A stretch of 64,000 nucleotides of DNA, from NCBI RefSeq assembly GCF_028743495.1, contig NZ_CP117968.1, one strand, 5' to 3'. The first letter of the stretch is position 1. Each line of letters starts with the position of its first letter. The position numbers and the translations under genes are program-made. Positions 57,136 to 64,000 of this stretch are shown here, piece after piece. The notes beneath the pieces were generated by a model. It was not told where the DNA came from, ran no database searches, and saw nothing but the letters and a program-made list of their open reading frames with translations. The stretch comes from Allobacillus halotolerans. Its GTDB lineage: Bacteria > Bacillota > Bacilli > Bacillales > Alkalibacillaceae.

Positions 57136-58773
57136 ATGAGTCTACTGACGTCAACCATTGGCGAATTGCTAGAAGAAAAAGTGGATGAGAGACCAAACCA
57201 TGAAGCTGTCGTTTATCCTGAGAAGGGTATTCGTTGGACTTATCAAGAGTTCGATGAAAAAGTGAATGAGACAGCTAAAGCGCTTATGGCTCTCGGTGTT
57301 GAAAAAGGTGAGCATATCGCAATTTGGGCTGACAATAAACCGGAATGGGTCTTGACTCAGTTTGCTACAGGAAAAATGGGCGCTGTATTAGTGACGGTGA
57401 ATACCAGTTATCAAGCAGCAGAATTGGAATATTTACTGAATCAATCAGACACAACAACATTAATTCTAGCAGAAAATTTTAAAGGAACATCCTATGTAGA
57501 TATCGTTAATGAAGTAGCTCCCGAACTGAAAAACAGTGAACCGGGGCAACTGAACAGTGATAAAGTTCCGAAATTAAAACGAGTCATCGTTCTAGGGGAA
57601 AAACAAATTGCAGGCTGCTACACATGGGATGAGTTACTGCAAAAAGCAAAAGATGTTTCAGATGAAGATCTACGAAAAAGAAAAGAATCACTTCATCACG
57701 ATGACATTATCAACATGCAATACACTTCAGGTACAACCGGTTTTCCTAAAGGTGTGATGTTGACCCACTATAATATCGTCAACAACGGAAAACAGGTTGC
57801 CGAGGGAATGAATTTTACAGGTGAAGATCGTTTATGTGTGCCAGTGCCACTCTTTCACTGTTTCGGCTGTGTGATGAGTACGTTAGCAACAGTCTCCAAA
57901 GGAGGCACAATGGTGATGATTGAACAATACAATCCTGAAGTTGTTTTACAAGCTGTTCAAGATGAAAAATGTACAGCATTACACGGTGTTCCGACAATGT
58001 TCATTGGAGAGTTGAATAATCCTGAATTTGACCAATTTGATCTCTCGTCAATTCGTACAGGAATCATGGCCGGTTCCAATTGTCCGAAAGAAGTCATGAA
58101 TGATGTCATTCATAAAATGGGTGCTTCTGAAGTAACCATCTGTTACGGACAAACAGAAACATCGCCCGTTTTTACACAAACTCGACCGACTGATTCAATA
58201 GAAATCCGAACGACATCCGTTGGAAAAGTTCATCCGAATGTCGAAGCAAAGATCGTTGAACCAGGTACAAATCAAACACTTCCTCCAAATGAACCTGGTG
58301 AAATCGTGACTCGTGGTTACCACGTCATGGCAGGTTATTATAAAAATGAAGAAGAGACGAATGCGACGATTGATGAGGATGGATGGCTGCATACGGGTGA
58401 TATCGGAATCATGGATGAAGATGGTTATTTCCAAGTGACTGGTAGAATGAAAGACATGGTCATCCGTGGTGGAGAAAATATTTACCCACGGGAGATTGAA
58501 GAATTCATCATTACACATCCGGATGTGTTGGATGTTCAAGTCGTCGGTGTACCAGATCCAAAATACGGTGAAGAGTTAATGGCCTGGATCATTCCAAAAG
58601 AAGGTGCCAATTTAACAGAAGAAAACATCAAATCGTTCTGTAAAGGTAAAATCTCGCATCATAAAATTCCGAAATACATTGAGTTGACAGAAGAATACCC
58701 AATGACAGCAAGTGGGAAAGTTCAAAAATACCGATTAAGAGAACAAGCAAAAGATTTAATTCAAATCGACTAA
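57136..58773 (+). CDS. yngI: Acyl-CoA synthetase (AMP-forming), YngI-like
   Basis: The 545-residue protein has the AMP-binding P-loop YTSGTTGFPKGVMLTHYN (about 196-213), the ICYGQTETSPVF motif, and TGDIGIMDEDGYFQVTGR, with the C-terminal lysine in TASGKVQKYRLRE. It activates a fatty or branched-chain acid to its CoA ester for entry into the pathway. ATG 57136 is seven bases after AAAGGAGGA. It follows yngJ by 20 bases and precedes the carboxylase genes by 22 bases. Confidence 0.93.
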   Translation: MSLLTSTIGELLEEKVDERPNHEAVVYPEKGIRWTYQEFDEKVNETAKALMALGVEKGEHIAIWADNKPEWVLTQFATGKMGAVLVTVNTSYQAAELEYLLNQSDTTTLILAENFKGTSYVDIVNEVAPELKNSEPGQLNSDKVPKLKRVIVLGEKQIAGCYTWDELLQKAKDVSDEDLRKRKESLHHDDIINMQYTSGTTGFPKGVMLTHYNIVNNGKQVAEGMNFTGEDRLCVPVPLFHCFGCVMSTLATVSKGGTMVMIEQYNPEVVLQAVQDEKCTALHGVPTMFIGELNNPEFDQFDLSSIRTGIMAGSNCPKEVMNDVIHKMGASEVTICYGQTETSPVFTQTRPTDSIEIRTTSVGKVHPNVEAKIVEPGTNQTLPPNEPGEIVTRGYHVMAGYYKNEEETNATIDEDGWLHTGDIGIMDEDGYFQVTGRMKDMVIRGGENIYPREIEEFIITHPDVLDVQVVGVPDPKYGEELMAWIIPKEGANLTEENIKSFCKGKISHHKIPKYIELTEEYPMTASGKVQKYRLREQAKDLIQID

Positions 58774-58795
58774 GTCACAGTTACAGGAGGTTATT

Positions 58796-60139
58796 ATGTT
58801 TCAATCTATTCTAATCGCAAACAGAGGAGAAATAGCTTCACGTATCATCAAAACATGTAAGCAATTAAACATTAAGTCCGTGGCCGTATATTCCGACCCG
58901 GATGAAGACTCACCGTATGTGGAAGAAGCAGATGTTGCTTATCCTCTTGGGGGATCACGTGTCAATGAAAGCTATTTAAACATGGATAAAATCTTCGAAA
59001 TTGCCAAAGAAGCCGAAGTAGAAGCGATTCACCCAGGGTATGGACTATTAAGTGAAAATGCTTCATTTGCTAGACGTTGCGAGGAAGAGGGCATTACCTT
59101 TATTGGACCGACACCAGATGTGATTGAAAAAATGGGCAGTAAATTATCCGCAAGAAAAGCGATGGAAGAAGCGGGAGTTCCCATTATTCCGGGTACAAAC
59201 GAACCCGTTGAAACAGTTGACGCGGCAAAAGAGGTTGCGAATGAGATCGGTTACCCTGTAATGGTAAAGGCGTCATACGGCGGTGGCGGTATTGGAATGG
59301 AGATTGTGAAAAGCGAATCGGAGCTGGAAAAAGCGATTGAATCCAATGCACACCGTGCGGAACAATTTTTCGGTAACGGCACTCTATTTATTGAAAAAGT
59401 CATAGAAGATGCCCACCATGTTGAAATCCAAGTGCTAGGTGACCATCACGGAAATGCGGTTCATTTATATGATCGTGAGTGTTCCATTCAACGTCGACAT
59501 CAGAAAGTCATTGAAGAAGCACCATCACCACTTTTAACGGAAGAAACAAGACGTGAAATGGGTGAAAAGGCGGTGCAAGCCGTCAAATCCTTAGGCTATC
59601 GGAATGCCGGGACACTTGAATTTTTAGTAGACGAAGATCAAAACTATTATTTTCTTGAAATGAATACAAGACTTCAAGTGGAACACCCAGTTACCGAAGA
59701 GATCACAGGCATCGATCTTGTTGAACAACAGATTCGTATTGCCAGTGGTGAAGAACTCGCGATTAATCAAGGGCTGGTACAAATCCAGGGTCATGCAATT
59801 GAAGCCCGCATTTATGCAGAGGATCCGAAGACGTTTTTTCCGTCTCCAGGTACAATCGAAGACTTAATCATTCCAAAAGAGGAATTCATTCGGAATGATC
59901 AATCCATAAAAAAAGGATTTAAAATCACACCTTTTTACGATCCAATGGTTGCGAAGTTGATTGTTAAAGGCAAAGACCGAAACGAAGCGATCAGTCGATT
60001 AGAGACGGCCCTATCCATGTACAAAGTAGAAGGAATAAAGACGAACATCCCACTATTGTTAAATATAGCTGCTAATCAAGCATTTCAAGATGGTAATACA
60101 CAAACATCATTTATCCAAGAACACATAACAAACAAATAG
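58796..60139 (+). CDS. yngH: Biotin carboxylase subunit of an acyl-CoA carboxylase, YngH-like
   Basis: The 447-residue enzyme has the biotin carboxylase fold: FQSILIANRGEIASRII at the start, the glycine-rich ATP loop VKASYGGGGIGM, and EMNTRLQVEHPVTEEITGID (twenty residues) with the catalytic Arg and Glu. It carboxylates the biotin on the separate carrier protein encoded 12 bases later. Together with the carboxyltransferase YngE it most likely forms a 3-methylcrotonyl-CoA carboxylase in leucine breakdown. It lacks its own biotinyl domain. Confidence 0.94.
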   Translation: MFQSILIANRGEIASRIIKTCKQLNIKSVAVYSDPDEDSPYVEEADVAYPLGGSRVNESYLNMDKIFEIAKEAEVEAIHPGYGLLSENASFARRCEEEGITFIGPTPDVIEKMGSKLSARKAMEEAGVPIIPGTNEPVETVDAAKEVANEIGYPVMVKASYGGGGIGMEIVKSESELEKAIESNAHRAEQFFGNGTLFIEKVIEDAHHVEIQVLGDHHGNAVHLYDRECSIQRRHQKVIEEAPSPLLTEETRREMGEKAVQAVKSLGYRNAGTLEFLVDEDQNYYFLEMNTRLQVEHPVTEEITGIDLVEQQIRIASGEELAINQGLVQIQGHAIEARIYAEDPKTFFPSPGTIEDLIIPKEEFIRNDQSIKKGFKITPFYDPMVAKLIVKGKDRNEAISRLETALSMYKVEGIKTNIPLLLNIAANQAFQDGNTQTSFIQEHITNK

Positions 60140-60151
60140 GAGGAATATAAA

Positions 60152-60361
60152 ATGGAATTAAAATCATCAATGGCAGGAAACGTATGGAAAATTGTTTTGA
60201 ATGAAGGTGACCAAGTGGAAGAAGATCAAGATGTAGTCATCTTGGAATCGATGAAAATGGAAATTCCAATTCCGGCAGAATCAGCTGGCACGATTAAAGA
60301 ATTAAAAGTATCGGAAGGTGACTTTGTAAACGAAGGAGATGTTCTCGCTGTCATTGAATAA
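60152..60361 (+). CDS. yngHB: Biotinyl carrier protein of the carboxylase, YngHB-like
   Basis: A free-standing 69-residue biotin/lipoyl domain with the biotinylation motif ESMKME, Lys35 being the attachment site, and the GxVxxLKVxEGDxVxEGDVLAVIE pattern at the end. It carries the carboxyl group between YngH and YngE. The N terminus (MELKSSMAGNVWK) matches the short YngHB proteins of Bacillus, which exist as separate chains rather than fused to the carboxylase. AGGAGGAA precedes the ATG. Confidence 0.95.
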   Translation: MELKSSMAGNVWKIVLNEGDQVEEDQDVVILESMKMEIPIPAESAGTIKELKVSEGDFVNEGDVLAVIE

Positions 60362-60383
60362 GCTAGGGAGGCACCGAACATTT

Positions 60384-61283
60384 ATGGATTTACCAGAACA
60401 AGTTACGATTAAAGAAGTCGGCCCACGCGATGGCTTGCAAAATGAAAAGAAGGAAATATCTACGGAAGATAAAATTGCATGGATCAATCAACTCTCTGAG
60501 TCAGGCTTGTCCTACATTGAGATCACTTCATTTGTACACCCGAACTGGATTCCACAACTAAAGGACGCCGTTGAGGTTGCTCAGTCCATCAAACGTAAAG
60601 AAGGCGTTACGTATGCAGCTCTAGTCCCAAACATGAAGGGGTTGGAGCGAGCATTGGAAGCTGACGTAGATGAAGTATCGATTTTCATGTCAGCCAGCGA
60701 AACGCATAATAAGAAAAATATTAATAAATCCATTGAAGAAACTTATCCAGTGCTGCAGGAAGTTGTCACTGGTGCTAAAGAAGCCGGAAAAACAGTCAGA
60801 GGCTATGTATCAACTGTTTTTGGTTGCCCTTATGAAGGTTCAGTAGATGAAAATCAAGTAGTCGATGTTTGTCAGCGTCTTTTTGATATGGGAATTGACG
60901 AGCTTTCACTAGGTGACACGATTGGTGTGGCAAACCCTCGTCAAGTTCACGATTTCTTGTGCAAAATGGAACATATTCTTTTAAAAGATCAGATTGCATT
61001 GCATTTTCACGACACGAGAGGTATGGCGCTAGCAAACACGGTAACTGCCTTACAGTTAGGATATCATACCTTTGACGGTTCACTGGGTGGCCTTGGTGGA
61101 TGTCCATATGCCAAAGGGGCTACAGGAAACCTTGCAACGGACGACCTTGTCCATATGATTCATGAAATGGGCATTGATACAGGTGTTGATCTAGACAGAC
61201 TGACGGACGCGGGGTTCTTTATCCAGGATAAAATTGGTCAGGCATTACCAAGTAAGCAAATGCAAGTAAGAGCAAAAGAATAA
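60384..61283 (+). CDS. yngG: Hydroxymethylglutaryl-CoA lyase, YngG-like
   Basis: The 299-residue TIM-barrel enzyme cleaves HMG-CoA to acetoacetate and acetyl-CoA, the last step of leucine degradation. Motifs are VTIKEVGPRDGLQNE, metal-binding LHFHDTRGMALAN, and the catalytic cysteine loop GGLGGCPYAKGATGN. ATG 60384 gives the family length and N terminus; GGGAGG is 12 bases upstream, a slightly long spacing. Translation may also be aided by the preceding gene, whose stop is 22 bases away. Confidence 0.95.
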   Translation: MDLPEQVTIKEVGPRDGLQNEKKEISTEDKIAWINQLSESGLSYIEITSFVHPNWIPQLKDAVEVAQSIKRKEGVTYAALVPNMKGLERALEADVDEVSIFMSASETHNKKNINKSIEETYPVLQEVVTGAKEAGKTVRGYVSTVFGCPYEGSVDENQVVDVCQRLFDMGIDELSLGDTIGVANPRQVHDFLCKMEHILLKDQIALHFHDTRGMALANTVTALQLGYHTFDGSLGGLGGCPYAKGATGNLATDDLVHMIHEMGIDTGVDLDRLTDAGFFIQDKIGQALPSKQMQVRAKE

Positions 61284-61298
61284 AAGGTGTGAGAAACA

Positions 61299-62078
61299 AT
61301 GGATACAATTGATTTTCAGATTGTCGATGAAACGATCGGAATTTTAAAGCTGAATCGACCGAATGCCGCTAATGCTTTTTCATTGAAATTGCTGGATGAC
61401 TTTAATCAGCAGTTAGATGATATTGAGCAAAATGACCAGCTGCGTGTACTCATCATCACAGCCGTCGGTGAAAAAGTGTTTTGTGCGGGCGCAGATTTGA
61501 AAGAGCGAGCTTCGATGGGTGAAGAAGAGGTTGTTAAAACGGTAGGTAAAATTGGCGACCTCGTCTCACGGGTTGAACAGCTTAAGATTCCGACGATTGC
61601 GGCTATTAATGGTGCTGCTTTCGGTGGAGGATTAGAGCTAACGCTTGGCTGCGATATTCGTATAGCAAGCCGTTCAGCGAAAATGGGATTGACTGAAACA
61701 TCATTAGCTATTATTCCAGGGGCAGGTGGAACCCAACGTCTTTCAAGACTCATTGGACTTGCGAACGCTAAATATTATATTTTGACAGCGAAGCGATTTG
61801 GAAGTGATGAAGCTAAACAAATCGGTTTGGTTCAAGAGATTTTTGAACCAACGGATCTTGAAGAACAAGCATTATCGATGGCCAAACAGATTGCTGGCAA
61901 TGGACCAGTCGGTGTCAAAATGGCTAAAAAAGCAATCGACAAAGGTTATGAACTATCTAAAACTGATGGATTGAAAGTCGAGCGAGAGTGTTATTTAGAA
62001 ACGATCCCGACGGCAGATCGATTAGAAGGATTACAAGCATTCAAAGAAAAACGAAAACCACAGTATCAAGGGAAATAG
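61299..62078 (+). CDS. yngF: Enoyl-CoA hydratase/isomerase family protein, probably methylglutaconyl-CoA hydratase (YngF-like)
   Basis: The 259-residue crotonase has the oxyanion-hole segments FCAGADLKERA and NGAAFGGGLELTLGCDI, and the catalytic glutamate in TETSLAIIPGAGGTQRL (seen in sequence). In context it should hydrate 3-methylglutaconyl-CoA to HMG-CoA, linking the carboxylase to the lyase. It lies 15 bases after yngG and 30 bases before yngE, so it is co-transcribed. Confidence 0.93.
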   Translation: MDTIDFQIVDETIGILKLNRPNAANAFSLKLLDDFNQQLDDIEQNDQLRVLIITAVGEKVFCAGADLKERASMGEEEVVKTVGKIGDLVSRVEQLKIPTIAAINGAAFGGGLELTLGCDIRIASRSAKMGLTETSLAIIPGAGGTQRLSRLIGLANAKYYILTAKRFGSDEAKQIGLVQEIFEPTDLEEQALSMAKQIAGNGPVGVKMAKKAIDKGYELSKTDGLKVERECYLETIPTADRLEGLQAFKEKRKPQYQGK

Positions 62079-62108
62079 GTTGCAAAGAGACAGAAAGGGT
62101 GTAACGAC

Positions 62109-63635
62109 ATGACGACAGAAAATCATGAAGAATTACGTCGGAATATTGAGTCCGGCGGTGCGGAAAAATATCATGAAAAAAATAAAGAAAAAGGGAAAAT
62201 GTTTGTCCGTGATCGATTAAAAGAACTGCTGGATGACGATCTTGATGTTGAAGATGCCTTTTTTGCCAACTGTATGGACGGATCACTTCCGGCAGATGGT
62301 GTTGTCACTGGCATTGGAAAAGTGAATGGCCAACGTGTCTGTATCATGGCGAATGATTCAACAGTAAAAGCAGGATCTTGGGGAAAACGCACAGTCGAAA
62401 AGATTCTTAGAATTCAAGAAACCGCGATGAAATTAGAGCTGCCTATGCTTTATTTAGTCGATTCGGCAGGTGCTCGTATTACTGACCAAATCGACATGTT
62501 TCCAAATAGAAGGGGAGCAGGACGAATTTTTTACAATCAAGTGAAACTTTCTGGAAGAGTGCCACAGGTTTGTTTATTATTCGGTCCATCTGCTGCAGGC
62601 GGCGCCTACATACCGGCGTTTTGCGATGTTGTTATTATGGTTGATGGCAATGCTTCCATGTATCTCGGTTCACCAAGAATGGCAGAAAAGGTCATTGGTG
62701 AAAAAGTAAGCCTCGAGGAAATGGGCGGAGCTAAAATGCACACATCCGTTTCTGGTGTAGGTGATGTGTTAGTAAAAGACGAGTCTGAAGCAATTGCATA
62801 TACACAAAAGTATTTAACGTATTTTCCTGAGAACTTTAGAAGCAAACCACCAGTAGCTGAAACCAAATCTCCGGCTTCATTCGAAAAGACCATCAGTGAA
62901 ATAATTCCCGAAAACCAAAACGCTCCGTTTGATATGCATCAATTAATCAAACGTTTGATTGACGCAGATAGTTTTTGTGAAATAAAGAAAAACTTCGCCA
63001 AGGAGTTAATTACCGGTCTTGCTCGAATTGATGGAAAAGCCGTTGGAATCATCGCCAATCAACCACGAATGAAAGGTGGCGTATTATTCCATGATTCCGC
63101 CGATAAAGCAGCAAAGTTCATTCAATTATGCGATGCATTTAATATACCGCTAGTGTTCTTAGCTGACATTCCAGGCTTTATGATTGGAACACGTGTTGAG
63201 CAGGCTGGAATCATTCGACATGGAGCAAAAATGATTTCTGCAATGAGTGAAGCAACCGTACCGAAAATCTCTGTTGTTGTTCGCAAAGCTTACGGTGCAG
63301 GACTTTACGCTATGGCTGGACCAGCGTTTGAACCGGATGTAACGATTGCCTTACCAACAGCCCAAATTGCCGTCATGGGACCAGAGGCTGCAGTAAATGC
63401 TGTATATGCGAATAAGATTGCCGAACTTCCAGAAGAAGAGCGACCAGCATTCATCCAAGAAAAACATAAGGAATACCAAGAGAATATCGATATATATCGA
63501 TTAGCTTCTGAAATGGTTATTGATGATATTGTCGAACCGGACAATCTAAGAAAAGCGTTAGAACTTCGGTTAGATGCCTATCAATCTAAAAATCTTCACT
63601 TTACCGAAAGAAAACATGGTGTTTATCCAGTTTAA
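62109..63635 (+). CDS. yngE: Acyl-CoA carboxylase carboxyltransferase subunit (methylcrotonyl-CoA carboxylase beta), YngE-like
   Basis: The 508-residue subunit has both carboxyltransferase halves: LYLVDSAGARITDQIDMFPN and GPSAAGGAYIPAFCDVVIMV (each twenty residues) in the N domain, and GIIANQPRMKGGV, FLADIPGFMIGTRVE and VVVRKAYGAGLYAM in the C domain. Its partner genes for HMG-CoA lyase and hydratase point to 3-methylcrotonyl-CoA rather than propionyl-CoA as substrate, but this is inferred from context. It is the last gene of the operon, followed by a terminator. Confidence 0.94.
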   Translation: MTTENHEELRRNIESGGAEKYHEKNKEKGKMFVRDRLKELLDDDLDVEDAFFANCMDGSLPADGVVTGIGKVNGQRVCIMANDSTVKAGSWGKRTVEKILRIQETAMKLELPMLYLVDSAGARITDQIDMFPNRRGAGRIFYNQVKLSGRVPQVCLLFGPSAAGGAYIPAFCDVVIMVDGNASMYLGSPRMAEKVIGEKVSLEEMGGAKMHTSVSGVGDVLVKDESEAIAYTQKYLTYFPENFRSKPPVAETKSPASFEKTISEIIPENQNAPFDMHQLIKRLIDADSFCEIKKNFAKELITGLARIDGKAVGIIANQPRMKGGVLFHDSADKAAKFIQLCDAFNIPLVFLADIPGFMIGTRVEQAGIIRHGAKMISAMSEATVPKISVVVRKAYGAGLYAMAGPAFEPDVTIALPTAQIAVMGPEAAVNAVYANKIAELPEEERPAFIQEKHKEYQENIDIYRLASEMVIDDIVEPDNLRKALELRLDAYQSKNLHFTERKHGVYPV

Positions 63636-63651
63636 TATTTCATAGTAATAG

Positions 63652-63686
63652 AACCAGCAGCTGATGACAAACGGCTGCTGGTTTTT
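63652..63686 (+). terminator. Terminator after the yng operon
   Basis: AACCAGCAGC pairs perfectly with GCTGCTGGTT around a 12-base loop, followed by TTTC. Confidence 0.88.
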
Positions 63687-63705
63687 CACTTAGGAGGAGA
63701 TTTAT

Positions 63706-64000
63706 ATGAAGTTTGATGCAATTGTTATTGGAGCAGGGTTGTCTGGGTTAGTAGCGACGGCCGAGATTGCTGACAGAGGAAAGAAAGTATTGTTATTGGA
63801 CCAAGAACCAGAAAGTTCTTTCGGTGGCCAAGCTTGGTGGTCTTTTGGCGGACTATTTTTGATTGATTCACCGGAACAGAGACGAATGGGAATTCGTGAC
63901 TCGTATGAATTGGCTAGGCAGGATTGGTTCGGTTCAGCGAACTTTGATCGTGATGAAGAAGATTATTGGGGGAAAAAATGGGCAGAAGCGTACTTGGATT
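63706..64000 (+). CDS. FAD-dependent dehydrogenase, 5' part only
   Basis: The 98 residues inside the window start with a dinucleotide-binding fold FDAIVIGAGLSGLVATAEIA (residues 3-22, twenty residues) ending in an acidic residue after strand 2 (VLLLDQE), and continue GGQAWWSFGGLFLI. This N terminus is typical of FAD-binding dehydrogenases of the fumarate reductase/3-ketosteroid dehydrogenase-like group. AGGAGGAG precedes the ATG. The frame is open to the end of the window. It may belong functionally with the acyl-CoA operon, but a terminator lies between. Confidence 0.85.
   Translation, partial: MKFDAIVIGAGLSGLVATAEIADRGKKVLLLDQEPESSFGGQAWWSFGGLFLIDSPEQRRMGIRDSYELARQDWFGSANFDRDEEDYWGKKWAEAYLD

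Overview
The window is a stretch of the core chromosome of a low-G+C, endospore-forming member of the Bacillaceae. The gene content and order match the Bacillus subtilis chromosome from ymfF to the yng operon: ymfF-ymfH-ymfI-ymfJ, ymfK-ymfM-pgsA-cinA-recA-rny-ymdB-spoVS-miaB-ymcA-cotE-mutS-mutL-miaA-hfq-hflX-ynbB-glnR-glnA, then lexA-ynzC-tkt-yneF-ccdA-ccdC-yneK-citB-yneN-tlp-yneP-yneQ-plsY-yneT-parE-parC, and finally yngJ-I-H-HB-G-F-E. Sporulation genes (spoVS, cotE, tlp) and strong AGGAGG ribosome binding sites support this. Many surface and linker regions are acidic, which would fit a halotolerant or halophilic relative, but that is inference and I do not name a genus.

Region by region: 0-7 kb holds processing peptidases, RodZ-like cell-shape protein, phospholipid synthesis (pgsA) and cinA. 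7-15 kb holds recA with an SOS box, RNA decay and biofilm/sporulation regulators (rny, ymdB, spoVS, miaB, ricA), an unknown lipoprotein and cotE. 15-23 kb is the DNA repair/tRNA modification cluster mutS-mutL-miaA-hfq-hflX-ynbB. 24-26 kb is glnR-glnA with a clear GlnR operator. 26-32 kb is the accessory part: two unknown envelope proteins (one with two Ltp repeats), an SOS-controlled Y-family polymerase cassette, a methyltransferase, and lexA. 32-43 kb runs from ynzC and tkt through cytochrome c maturation genes (ccdA, ccdC), an out-of-place mrpB, a PAS histidine kinase and aconitase. 43-52 kb holds small spore/regulatory proteins, thioesterase, folE2, a CapA-like protein, plsY and topoisomerase IV. 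52-64 kb holds a YhgE/Pip membrane protein, then a TetR regulator and a seven-gene leucine/branched acyl-CoA catabolic operon, and the first part of a flavoprotein.

The parts not explained by ordinary genes are three intergenic tandem-repeat arrays (near 2.7, 24.0 and 38.9 kb). The first and third share an exact 52-base period and a short core motif. Other points of interest are a single mrpB subunit gene where B. subtilis has ccdB, the absence of yneA beside lexA with a LexA box shared by the divergent promoters, perfect palindromes over the promoters of the two accessory envelope genes, and competing hairpins upstream of recA. I found no rRNA, tRNA, CRISPR array, insertion sequence or prophage, and no convincing new multi-gene system.
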